From JAPOXR01 sp965116115 (GTDB taxonomy: Bacteria > Pseudomonadota > Alphaproteobacteria > Rhodobacterales > Rhodobacteraceae): 64,000 nucleotides of DNA. Under the pieces are notes generated by a model. That model was not told the DNA's origin and ran no database searches. It saw nothing but the letters and a program-made list of their open reading frames with translations. Below are positions 35,449 through 44,002 of the stretch, piece after piece. A program made the translations under genes and the position numbers. Every line of letters begins with the position of its first letter. Position 1 is the stretch's first letter. The stretch spans positions 3,968,001-4,032,000 of the forward strand of contig OZ220486.1 of NCBI GenBank assembly GCA_965116115.1. Reading direction: 5' to 3'.

Positions 35449-36756
35449 ATGGCGCTCCCTGCCGGGCTGCGGCGTATCGCCGCCGCAGCCCGGAAACTCC
35501 GAGGCAAACTCGCCGAGGCGCGCCGAGAAGCCGCCGAAAAACGGCAGCGCAGCCGCAGGCTGGCCGAACAGCAGAGCAGCGTCGGGATCGCCAGCTGGAA
35601 CGGCGCGCCCTGCGCCCTCGGCCTGCACTGGCGGAACCGACCGCCGAACCCCGCGGCCGGACCTCCCCTGTTGCTGTCATGGCGCGGCATGCACGCTGCC
35701 GCCTCCGATCCGCTTCTGACCGGACTGCCGCCGCTGGCCGCCGTGATCGCCGAAGGCGCCGGCATCGAGCCGGGAGAGCCGCAGTGGGAGGGGGCCACCG
35801 TGCTGGCGGTCGATGCTCCCGCCGAAGAGTATTTCTGGGCCGCTGTCCTGTACAACGGCATGCCGACCGGCAGCGAAATCCTGTTCCGTGACCGCGACAC
35901 GCTGGTGTCCTGGGCGCAACAGGAGTTGGCCGGACCGGACGTAAGCCGGATGGTGGCGGTCGGCGAATTTCACCGCGAAATCAATGTCCGCACGCCAATC
36001 ATCGGCCTCACCGCCGCCGACCATGTTCCCGGTCTGCATCTGCCGGTGTTCCGGCCCCGCCGGCTGCCGCGCCTGCTGCGCCTCGCAGTCCTGCTGGCGG
36101 CAGTCGGCGCCGCCGTGTTTGTCGGCTGGCGGGCCGCTGCGATCCTGACGGCGCGGCAAACCGCACAGGAAGATGAAGCGATGGTGCTCTGGGAGCAACC
36201 GCTGGCCGAGTTCGGTTCCGGCTGCGCCGCCGAACTGCGGAAATCCTGGCCGCGTCCGCCGGGCTGGAAGGCCGGGGCCGCCGGCTGCGTCGCCGCCGGC
36301 ATGACTGACACGAATATCGCCGCATCGGCCTGGCCCGGAGACGGCGCCGCATACCACGCATTCACTCTCGCGCCGAACCACAACGGCGCCCTGGCCAGGG
36401 CGGCAGCGGAATTCATATACAGAGGCTGGGATGGCGTGGCCGCGGTCTCCGGCAGCCGGATAGTCCTGCAGCGCCGCTTCCCGCTGCGGCGGATCCTTTC
36501 CGGCGATGAGCCGACACCGCCACTTGCGGAGCTGACAAAGGCCGCCGAGATTCACTTCCTCGGTCTCGCCGAGATCAACACTGGCGGCGGCTGGATCACG
36601 CTGCAGTCCGAGGCGAGCATCCCGACCCTGCTCTCCAAGCTGATTGAACTGGATAAGCGGCTGCCGTTGTCTCTACGCAGCCTCTCGCACGACCAGACTG
36701 GAACCAAAATGGAGATCGAGCCGCGCCGACGGCGACTAGGGCCGCCGCCAGGGTGA
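35449..36756 (+). CDS. PilO-like type IVB pilus assembly protein
   Basis: This 435-residue protein has a cytoplasmic N-terminal half with a charged coil at 15-45, then WNGAPCALGLHWRNR and FWAAVLYNGMPTGSE. One membrane helix follows at about 203-226 (LLRLAVLLAAVGAAVFVGW), then a periplasmic C-terminal half. Length, topology and the FWAAVLYNG... type segment resemble PilO (PilO2) of IncI thin pili, which is an inner-membrane part of the pilus machine. Sequence similarity is weak by eye, so the assignment is tentative. It starts immediately after the previous gene. Confidence 0.5.
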   Translation: MALPAGLRRIAAAARKLRGKLAEARREAAEKRQRSRRLAEQQSSVGIASWNGAPCALGLHWRNRPPNPAAGPPLLLSWRGMHAAASDPLLTGLPPLAAVIAEGAGIEPGEPQWEGATVLAVDAPAEEYFWAAVLYNGMPTGSEILFRDRDTLVSWAQQELAGPDVSRMVAVGEFHREINVRTPIIGLTAADHVPGLHLPVFRPRRLPRLLRLAVLLAAVGAAVFVGWRAAAILTARQTAQEDEAMVLWEQPLAEFGSGCAAELRKSWPRPPGWKAGAAGCVAAGMTDTNIAASAWPGDGAAYHAFTLAPNHNGALARAAAEFIYRGWDGVAAVSGSRIVLQRRFPLRRILSGDEPTPPLAELTKAAEIHFLGLAEINTGGGWITLQSEASIPTLLSKLIELDKRLPLSLRSLSHDQTGTKMEIEPRRRRLGPPPG

Positions 36757-37083
36757 GACATGCGGAGAGCGGCGGCTATGCAGGTCGGTTCCGCGCAAAC
36801 CGAATCTCAGCGATCCGGCAGGACTAGACAGTGCCCGCACCCGGTCTGGCATTGCCGTAATTCGTGTCTGTCAGAAAACCCCTGTTTTCGGCGACGTCCC
36901 GCGGCGGCTCGGCGCGGCCGGGCTGCCATCCGGCGGCGGATCCGGCCCGGATTCGGGCTTCTGAAGCACGCCGGACGGCGGAAATTAATTGCTAACACTG
37001 AATTTGTGGGCCGCCGGAGCACGGCTGACCGCTCCCGGGTTGAGATCTCCGGGAGAAAGCCGCTGTTTCGATGAGGGGGGGGG
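36757..37083. other. Intergenic stretch without recognised gene
   Basis: GC-rich sequence between the PilO-like gene and the ISNCY relic. Short frames on both strands show no motif. A run of eight G residues occurs near 37076. Confidence 0.35.
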
Positions 37084-37695
37084 TCAGGCGGCGCGTCGTC
37101 GCAGTCGCTTCCCGCTCCGCATCTGCCGTCTTTTTTGCAGCAGCCTTCCGAGCCAGCAGCAGTTCGCGGCGAGCACCGCGAGGGCTGCGGTGCGGGCGAA
37201 GCCGTCGCGGCCATGGCTCCGCACCCGGTCGAGACCCCGGTGCTCGAGATGATTGACCGCCGATTCAACCGCCGGATGCTGACGGCGGGCCCCGGCGAAG
37301 CCGGGTTCCGACTGCCGCTCCCGCTCCGCCTTCGAAAGATACCCCTTCTTCGGCAGCGCGTTCAGATCAAGCATCGCATCCAGATCGCGGCGGTTCTCCG
37401 GGCTGTGAAAGCCGCGGTCGAAACTGCAGCCCGGAGTTCCGGAAACCGCTCCTGAGTCGCCGCGACGACCGGAACGGCATGGTGAACATCAGAACCTTAC
37501 TGCATGATCTCATGACAGTTATGAACTGATACTGATCCTCAGCGACAGTCATCGGAACTCCCAGCACTGCGGGCGAGCCGGCCTTTCCCTCAGCGAGCTG
37601 CCGCGTGTGCGGCTCTAAAATCGAGAACACCTTCTCGTTCTGCGGTATCATCTCCCCCCGGAGCAAACGGCGGCTGACCTGGTCGATCTGCCGCC
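37084..37695 (-). pseudogene. ISNCY (IS1202-type) transposase fragment
   Basis: Two minus-strand frames give the C-terminal part of an ISNCY transposase. From 37695 to about 37500 reads RQIDQVSRRLLRGEMIPQNE then KVFSILEPHTRQLAEGKAGS. A frameshift follows, and 37374-37084 reads LNALPKKGYLSKAERERQ then HPAVESAVNHLEHRGLDRVR. The N-terminal half is missing and the left boundary is abrupt near 37695, so it is a dead fragment. Confidence 0.72.
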
Positions 37696-38049
37696 TAGTA
37701 GTCTGTCTTTGTTATATTGATGGACAAATTGAACCAAGTAGACTCGCCCAACATGTAACGAGTTTGCCGTTCCCGGTTGCTGCTCCCAACCCGCCCGTGC
37801 CATCAATTCTGCTATGTTCGACTACTAGTCTGCGCAGACGTGCGCTTGATAGAACTAAACTTTTGTAAATAATATATATTTCAAAATTTATTAGTCTATT
37901 TCACCCCTTGCACTTCCGGGTCGGATGCGTTTCAATGCGCCCCAGTTTTCAGCCAGTCACTTTCGGTTTTGATTACTGGTTCGGGACACCTTCAGACCGC
38001 TCCCGATCCCGCAATCCAAAGAGCGCCGCTATAGCTGAGGAGCAACTCG
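37696..38049. other. AT-rich leader of the integrase fragment
   Basis: No gene is seen. The sequence is strikingly AT-rich around 37858-37905 compared with its surroundings, as is common near integrase attachment sites. A good ribosome site (GAGGAG) precedes the integrase start at 38050. No tRNA or clear att repeat could be identified. Confidence 0.35.
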
Positions 38050-38517
38050 ATGCCCGAAGGCCAATCCCGAACGCTCACCAAGCGTATCGTGAACCGCCTC
38101 GCAGTCAACGGCGAGGACGCGCTTTTCTGGAACAGCGAGATCTCTAGCTTCGGCATTCGAGTCAATTCCACCTGGCGCAAGGTCGACGTGGTCCAGACGC
38201 GGGCCAACGGCAGGTCCAGGCATTTCACGCTCAGCTGTCACGTTGACATTTCGTCCGACAGGGCCAGCAAGGACGCCGCGGACATCACCGTGCGGCTCAA
38301 GGTCGGACTGCCGCCCGTCGAGCCCGAGCCTACCGTGGTCGATCTGGCCGAACTCAATGAGCGCGAGTATGTCGTGATCCATTGCAAGCCCAACATCGTC
38401 AAGCACTACGGCCTTATGCTGCGGGCACACTGGCCTCCAAATCCAAGCGACCATACGGTGCGGTATTGCGCCACCGCGGCAAATCTCGAAGCCGGACAGT
38501 CGCTCATCCGTGTTTGA
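38050..38517 (+). pseudogene. P4-type tyrosine integrase, N-terminal fragment
   Basis: The first 110 residues match the arm-binding DUF4102 region of P4-like integrases: LTKRIVNRLAVNGEDALFWN then GFGIRV-like SSFGIRVNSTWRKVDVVQTR and HCKPNIVKHYGLMLRAH of the core-binding domain. After that the frame degenerates, and no catalytic domain follows. A matching piece of catalytic domain lies 13 kb away at 51455-51673 on the same strand. The whole defence island sits between the two. Confidence 0.7.
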
Positions 38518-38573
38518 TACTCCGCGCAATTGCCTTTCGGTCGAGGGAGATCAGGTACAAACGGACTGTCGTC

Positions 38574-39095
38574 GTGGGCAAACTCGCTAAATTCCTCTTG
38601 GCGGCTACAGCGTTTGCACCGGTTCTCCTGACCTACGCCGCTGTGTCGCTCATCAACTGTGATTACTGGCACGCCGCCGGATTCGTGGCCGGCTGCGTTG
38701 TACTGGTGGCCCTTTGCGCGGGCCTGCTCCATTTCGCCAAGAACCGTCTACAGTCAAGAATCTACTGCGTCACGACCGTCGAGACCGCTGACAACGAGGT
38801 TTTTGGCCTTCTTCTGATCTATCTGCTGCCACTCATCAACCGAGATCTGGCGACTTACAATTGGCTCGCATGGATTATCGTGACCTTGCTTTTCTGTCTG
38901 GTTGTCGCCACCAGCTACGGGTTCCACTTCAACCCGTTACTCGTCTTCCTCGGCCACCATTTCTACAGGGTGACAGAGACAGACGGTATGCCTCACGTTC
39001 TCATTGCTAGTCGGCGAATCTATAAGACAGGGGAGACGCTCGACGTCGCCCGTCTCGCCGACTACTTGCTGATTGAGAAGAAGCCGCCTGATTAG
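38574..39095 (+). CDS. kwaA: KwaA-like membrane protein of a Kiwa system
   Basis: This 173-residue inner-membrane protein has about four membrane helices: FLLAATAFAPVLLTYAAVSL, AGFVAGCVVLVALCAGLLHF, FGLLLIYLLPLI and WIIVTLLFCLVVATSYGF. After the last helix comes NPLLVFLGHHFYRVTETDG, which is similar to KwaA. In Kiwa, KwaA senses phage attack at the membrane and works with KwaB. The start is GTG at 38574; no better start or clear ribosome site exists. The stop codon TAG is built from the TTA target site plus the first G of the adjacent IS5 copy, so the natural 3' end is probably lost. Assignment relies strongly on the nearby kwaB. Confidence 0.6.
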   Translation: MGKLAKFLLAATAFAPVLLTYAAVSLINCDYWHAAGFVAGCVVLVALCAGLLHFAKNRLQSRIYCVTTVETADNEVFGLLLIYLLPLINRDLATYNWLAWIIVTLLFCLVVATSYGFHFNPLLVFLGHHFYRVTETDGMPHVLIASRRIYKTGETLDVARLADYLLIEKKPPD

Positions 39096-39886
39096 GTTGT
39101 GGACTCAATTATCCCCTTTGCGTCATTCCGCAGCAGGCAGCGGACGACGGTAAGGATGACAGCGGCGGCGAAGTTACGCGTCCGCTTGTCAAAGCGGGTC
39201 GCGACCCGCCGGAACTCTTGATTCTTCCGAAGAAACGCTCAATGACACTGCGCTTCGCATAGACGGCTTTATCCAGCGGCCTCTGCCGCCTGCGGTTCGA
39301 CTTCGACGGAATGACGGCCCGGCAGCCGGCTTCCTCAGCCTGCTTGAGAACGGCCTCGGTGTCGTAAGCCTTATCGGCGATCAGGACGCAGCCGGCTTCA
39401 AGACCGTCAAGAAGCGGCGCCGCCTCGGCGCAGTCGGCAGCCTGCCCGGGCGATAAGCGCATGCGGCGCAGCCCGCCCTTGCCGTCGACCATGGCATGGA
39501 TTTTTGTCAGCTGGCCGCCCCGGGAACGCCCGATCTCCTGCGGCTCGCCGTCCTTGCGCGACCCGGCGGCACAGTGGTGAGTGCGGATCGCCGTCGTCCT
39601 TTTCGTCCGCGGCTTCTTCCTCGGCTTCTTCAAACCGTTGAAGATCATCAAGAATCTTCTGCCAGCGGCCCGACTTGCTCCAGCGGTCAAAGCGGTCACA
39701 GCAGGTCGTGTACGGCCCGTAGCGCTCAGGCAAATCCCGCCATGGCATGCCGGTGCGCAGCACGAAGAATATACTGTCCATAACCTTACGGTCGTCCTTG
39801 CGCGGAGGCCCCGGCAGGCATTTCGGCATCACAAGCTCCATCCGCTGCTGTTGTTCATCCGTCATGTCATGCCGGCTGCCGATCAT
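39092..39886 (-). pseudogene. IS5-family transposase, frameshifted
   Basis: The N-terminal frame (39407-39886) reads MIGSRHDMTDEQQQRMELVM up to the DGDP segment. A deletion removes the first catalytic Asp region found in copy 1 and shifts the frame. The next frame holds VLIADKAYDTEAVLKQ and KRSVIERFFGRIK, and a one-base loss near 39220 shifts it again. It is therefore inactive. As in copy 1, the terminal stop codon is completed by flanking target DNA. Confidence 0.85.
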
Positions 39887-39973
39887 TTCAAATCTCCTTT
39901 GAGCGTTCTCATCGCTGGTTGCGCGGCACTGTGCCGCAACCGGCCCGGCATGTCAAATGGTTGGGTACACAAC
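39095..39973 (-). mobile_element. IS5-family insertion sequence, copy 2 (degenerate)
   Basis: This is about 879 bp, related to copy 1 but with a deletion of about 39 bases near 39580. Its tips read GGTTGTGGACTCAATTA and, inward from the other side, GGTTGTGTACCCAACCATTT. The flanking triplets differ, TTA on the left and CTA on the right, so no target duplication surrounds it. It separates kwaA from kwaB. Confidence 0.82.
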
Positions 39974-41029
39974 CTAGGTCACAGGTCGCCTCGAGTTGGT
40001 GATGAACGCACCGCCTGAAACAGGCCCTACATACCGCCCGTCGTTTAAGAATCGCATCAGTTCCGTGATTTCACCACTTTTGCTGGGCATCACAACCTTT
40101 CCGTTTCGGACCTCAATCTCCAGATTCGTACTGCCCGATGCCGCCCGTAACGTCTGCGCCGTGTGATTCTTCAGCTCCCCGCTCTTGGCCAGCGACTTCA
40201 TGCACTTCCGAGCGTTCCGGCTCGTGTTGGCCACGAACTCTTCGACGGCGGCGATCTCGAAGAGGTTCGAGTAGTCGTCCGCGAATGAACGCACCTCGCC
40301 GTCTGTCGCGGCGCTGAAGATCGCTGATGTATCGATTACTCGGCCAAGATTATGGAGACTGCGGAACTTGATGAAGTCATCTTCCACGATACAGACAAGC
40401 TTCTCGCCCAACCGAAACGCGGACGATTCCAACCTTGTATACGTGCCACTCTCGAAAAGCAGTGAGATCAACTGTGGCCTGACCAGCGACTGGCTCGCAG
40501 CAAACAACTGAACTAGAATCCGCTTCCGCCCTTCGTTACTGGCTTTGATGGCCAGACCCCGTATTTCGTCCAAGTTGCTGATGTCAATCGGAGCCAGCGA
40601 CATACCAGTCGAGCGCAGTATATCCCGGAATATAGCAATGTCCGCCGGGATCGGGGATACCGAGATCTCGTTGCCCTCGCTCAACCAGTTCGCGTCGAAG
40701 GGCACCTCCTCACCCTCACGGAACACCGCTTCCTGACAGAGAAAGGCCTTGGTAACATCCTTCTGAACGGAAGCACTGAGCAGTACCTCCTTGACCGAGA
40801 GTTGGTGTTTATCACCGCAAAGTGCTAACAGCAACGACACACCCAACTCCCGCTGGCTTGGCTCATTACGCCACCCCGACGTGCTGCTACAGCTTCCAAT
40901 ATCGATCTCACCATGCGACCTCCAGCTCTTGGACCATGCTCGCACTGTTGCTGCCATCGGCTTCTGACGGTGCTCCGCTTGGCAGTTGCCGTTGCGCCGA
41001 ACTCTGATCCTTAATCGAATCGCATGCAC
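39974..41029 (-). CDS. kwaB: KwaB-like (DUF4868) protein of a Kiwa system
   Basis: The C-terminal half shows the DUF4868/KwaB signature: LGRVIDTSAIFSAATDGEVR, AAVEEFVANTSRNARKCMKS, then VVMPSKSGEITELMRFLNDG and GGAFITNSRRP at the end. KwaB is the cytoplasmic partner of the KwaA membrane protein in Kiwa anti-phage defence. Length is 351 residues from 41029, or 327 from the ATG at 40957, which better fits the usual size near 315. The stop TAG is completed by the tip of the IS5 copy, but almost the whole C-terminus is present. It faces kwaA, whereas kwa genes normally run in one direction. Confidence 0.65.
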   Translation of the reverse strand: MHAIRLRIRVRRNGNCQAEHRQKPMAATVRAWSKSWRSHGEIDIGSCSSTSGWRNEPSQRELGVSLLLALCGDKHQLSVKEVLLSASVQKDVTKAFLCQEAVFREGEEVPFDANWLSEGNEISVSPIPADIAIFRDILRSTGMSLAPIDISNLDEIRGLAIKASNEGRKRILVQLFAASQSLVRPQLISLLFESGTYTRLESSAFRLGEKLVCIVEDDFIKFRSLHNLGRVIDTSAIFSAATDGEVRSFADDYSNLFEIAAVEEFVANTSRNARKCMKSLAKSGELKNHTAQTLRAASGSTNLEIEVRNGKVVMPSKSGEITELMRFLNDGRYVGPVSGGAFITNSRRPVT

Positions 41030-41091
41030 GCACTCGGCTGGTCAGCATGAACTGTTTCGTGCACTGTTCCGTCGGACTCGATGCTGGTGGA

Positions 41092-41252
41092 TCAAACCAC
41101 GATCGGGTTACGAACAGGAAGACTCAGAGTAGCAGGCGCAGGCGTTTTAGGCTCATCCTGATTGCGTTTCTTGATTGCTATATTATCGAGGTCGATGCAA
41201 TCGTTCAACGGCACCCATCGGTGGGGGCTGGTTATGCGGGTTACCTCTGTTA
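41092..41252 (-). pseudogene. C-terminal remnant of an unknown protein
   Basis: Read from 41252, the minus strand encodes LTEVTRITSPHRWVPLNDCI then DLDNIAIKKRNQDEPKTPAP, ending SLPVRNPIVV and a stop. Its composition looks like genuine protein, and the open frame begins exactly at the edge of the MITE relic. I infer that the MITE insertion cut off the rest of the gene. The family is not recognisable. Confidence 0.35.
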
Positions 41253-41400
41253 GGCCTTGCACCCAACCAATTGAAGGGCTTGGCCGATATTTGGTATCGG
41301 CTAAGGGACCGGCAACAAGATGATGCTAAAGTCCCTTGCTGTCCTTTAGGCGGGAATACCCGGGCACATGTCAGATTTTGTTCCTAAAGTCGATTTTTTT
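41253..41400 (+). mobile_element. Degenerate copy of the IS5-related MITE
   Basis: This stretch aligns with the reverse complement of the 159-bp MITE at 48667-48825, sharing GGTATCG-CTAAG, GGCAACAAGATGATG and CCCTTGCTG-CCTTTAGG blocks. The left tip reads GGCCTTGCACCCAACCAATT after a TTA triplet. The right tip has decayed. It is an older copy of the same family. Confidence 0.65.
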
Positions 41401-41434
41401 TACCACATATAGTATCAGACTTCCTGACCTGATT

Positions 41435-41748
41435 CCCTCATATTAATCAAACCAAGGATAATTCCATAAGGAGTCATCCACAGGGGTTGCTCAGCGCGAG
41501 GCTGCAGCAAACTTTCATTTCATCGCTCATCCGCAGCCGTGCTGTCCTGTCGCGGGGTCCCCTTGCCGGCAACAGCCAGCAAGGGGAGGCGGGGACTTTC
41601 GTCCTCGCTAGGCCGGGTCGGGCCGATCATCCCTTGGTGTATAGAACTGTTGAACAGCATGGCCGGCCCGGCCTTCCCGGTTCCTCGCGTCCTGAACAGC
41701 TGCTCAGCTCAAGATACGCATCATCTCTGAGATCAGGAGCATAGGAAC
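41435..41748 (+). ncRNA. Candidate IS110 bridge-RNA region, copy 2
   Basis: This leader is homologous to 2182-2493. The hairpin is kept at 41559-41586 (CCCCTTGCCGGC, loop, GCCAGCAAGGGG) with two substitutions against copy 1. Differences between the two leaders should mark the variable loops that pair with target and donor DNA. Because the linked transposase is broken, any function would need the protein of copy 1. Confidence 0.45.
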
Positions 41749-42749
41749 ATGACGAAGATATGCGCAGGCCCAGCTATAAGCAAGGACATGATCGATGCGC
41801 ACGCCGCCGGCGTCGACCGCCGGGTTGAAAACGACCGTCCGGGCTGCCGGGCGATCGACAGGTTTCTGAGAAAACACGCGGTGCGGCGGGTCGTCATCGA
41901 AGCGACCGGACGGCTGCACCGGGCGGTTCATCAGTCGCTGCACGACAGAGGTTACGAAGTCTGCGCAGCTGAGCCCCGCCAGGCGCGGCGCTTCGCTGAA
42001 GCGACCGGTCAGCCAGTGAAAACCGACAAGACGGATGCGAGGATGCTCGCCGCTTTCGCGGCGGCCTTCGCCGATCTACCGGCGACCGAGCCGAAATCCG
42101 CGTTGACCGCCTCAATGATCTCATGGTCGCCCGCGGGCAACTGGTTGAGACCATTAAGAAACTGCGCCGGTGCCGCGATGATCTGCAGGACGCGTCAGCG
42201 AAGAAGGCCATGGACAAAGCCGTCAAAGCCGCCGAGCGGCAGAAGGAAACTTTCGAAACCGGCATCGAAAAGCAGATCAAGAGCGATCCTGACCAGGCCC
42301 GCGCTTACCGCATCCTGATGTCCGTTCCCGGCATCGGACCGGTCACGGCCGCCGCTCTGCTCGGCTGTCTTCCGGAACTCGGCCGGCTCGACAGCCGGCA
42401 GGCCGCGGCTCTCGCCGGGACCGCCCCGTTCGCCCGCGACAGCGGCGCGAAGAAAGGCGTCCGGCGCATCCGGGGCGGACGCTTCCGTCCGAGGCGGGCC
42501 CTCTACATGGCGGCTTTGACGGCTGTGCGGTTCAATAAAGATATGTCCGAATTATATGACCGGCTCACCGGGCGGGGGAAATGTCATAAGATCGCCCTTA
42601 CCGCCGTCATGCGCAAGCTGGCGGTCCTGGCGAACACGCTGCTGCGCGAGCGGCGCTTCTGGGAAAAACACGCCCCGTCCGCGTCCGGACGGCCGAGCTG
42701 CGCTCCGGAGCGGCCGATTCGACGGCCCGCGGCGGCGCCGGCCTCCTGA
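41749..42749 (+). pseudogene. IS110 transposase, frameshifted copy
   Basis: The N-terminal frame reads MTKICAGPAISKDMIDAHAA with the DEDD region (KTDKTDARML) but Pro and Ala in place of the Leu-Asp of GLDISK, so the first catalytic Asp is lost. After KSALT, a short deletion moves the sense frame. The remainder, from MVARGQLVETIKKL to the C-terminal Ser domain, lies in another frame starting near 42123. It is inactive by two criteria. Confidence 0.85.
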
Positions 42750-42852
42750 ACGGGCGGAGCTTCTGTGGAAAAAATGTGCAAAAGCTGTGGGAAAAAGGAA
42801 ATAAGGGCTGAATTTCCTCCCGGAACGCCCTTGAAACCGAACATGGATGCTT

Positions 42853-43603
42853 GACCGTCTCAACGATCTGATGGTCGCCCGCGGGCAACTGGTTGAGAAT
42901 GCTGCGAAACTGCGCCAGCGCCGCAATGATCTGCAGGACGCGTCAGCGAAAAAGCTCATGGACAAAGCCGTCAAAGCCGCCGAGCGGCAGAGGGAGGCTC
43001 TCGAAACTGAGATCGAGGAGCATATCAAGAGCGATCCCGGTCAGGCCCGCGCTTACCGCATCCTGATGTCCGTTCCCGGCATCGGACCGGTCACGGCCGC
43101 CGCTCTGTTCTGCCGGCTCCCGGAACTCGGGCAGCTCGACAGCCGCCAGGCCGCGGCGCTCGCCGGAACCGCCCCGTTCGCCCGCGACAGCGGCGCGAAG
43201 AAAGGCGTCCGGCGCATCCGGGGCGGACGTTTCCGTCCGAGGCGCGCGCTCTACATGGCGGCTGCAGCGGCTGTGCGGTTCAATAAAGATATGTCCGAAT
43301 TATATGACCGGCTCACCGAGCGGGGGAAATGTCATAAGGTCGCCCTTGTCGCCGTCATGCGTAAGCTGGTCATCCTGGCGAACACGCTGCTGCGCGAACG
43401 GCGCGTCTGGGAAAAACACGCCCCGTCCGCGTCCGGACGGCCGAGCTGCGCTCCGGACCGGCCGATTCGACGGCCCGCGGCGGCTGCGCCGGCCTCCTGA
43501 ACCAGCGGAGCTTCTGTGGAGAAAATGTGCAAAAGCTGTGTGAAAAAGGAAATAAGGGCTGAATTTCCCCCCGAAACGCCCTTGAATTTGAACATGGATG
43601 CTT
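42853..43603 (+). pseudogene. IS110 third copy, C-terminal part only
   Basis: Immediately after the tip of copy 2, sequence homologous to the middle of the transposase begins (DRLNDLMVARGQLVEN) and runs to the natural C-terminus and element tip at about 43603. The open frame 42847-43500 encodes 217 residues with PGIGPVTAAALFCRL and AGTAPFARDSGAKKG but no DEDD domain. The head-to-tail arrangement suggests partial tandem duplication or a nested insertion followed by deletion. Confidence 0.8.
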
Positions 43604-44002
43604 GCGTGGGATTCCGTCAGCTACGGCGAAGAAGAGCTGGGAAGGGTTCCTGCTGACAAACGAGGCATCTACGCCTTCGCGATTTCCAGTACCAATTATG
43701 TTCTTCCGCCTCATGGGTACGTTCTCTACATCGGAATCGCAGGGCGCGATTCCGAACGCCCCCTGAGGGACCGGTATAAGGACTATCTTAATGCCAAGAA
43801 GGTCAAAAAGCGCGCTCGTATCGCACGAATGATCGGAACCTGGCACCAAGTGTTGCGGTTCTACTTCGCTCCCATCGATGATGACGTTTCCTCAGATGAT
43901 TTACAGACGCTCGAAAGGCAGCTCAACACGGCGCTGATGCCGCCATTCTCCGAAGGAGACATTGACGCCGATATAAAGCAAAAACGGAAGGCATTCCGGT
44001 GA
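43598..44002 (+). CDS. GIY-YIG domain protein, first gene of a defence operon
   Basis: This 134-residue protein contains RGIYAFAISSTNY and GYVLYIGIAG, the GIY and YIG strands of the nuclease fold, followed by LRDRYKDYL with the usual Arg. It may be a small DNA endonuclease. The downstream catalytic Glu could be the one in LERQLNTALMPPF. The start codon lies inside the IS110 tip (CATGGATGCTTG), so the original upstream end has been replaced and the first residues MLAWD are partly IS-derived. It overlaps the DGQHR gene, so the two are coupled. Confidence 0.7.
   Translation: MLAWDSVSYGEEELGRVPADKRGIYAFAISSTNYVLPPHGYVLYIGIAGRDSERPLRDRYKDYLNAKKVKKRARIARMIGTWHQVLRFYFAPIDDDVSSDDLQTLERQLNTALMPPFSEGDIDADIKQKRKAFR

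Larger units (their letters stand above)
41435..42852 (+). mobile_element. IS110-family insertion sequence, copy 2 (degenerate)
   Basis: This has the same organisation as copy 1: a noncoding leader of about 310 bases from CCTCATATTAATCAAACC, a transposase region, and a tail ending CATGGATGCTT. The transposase has a small deletion. A truncated third copy follows it directly. Confidence 0.82.
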
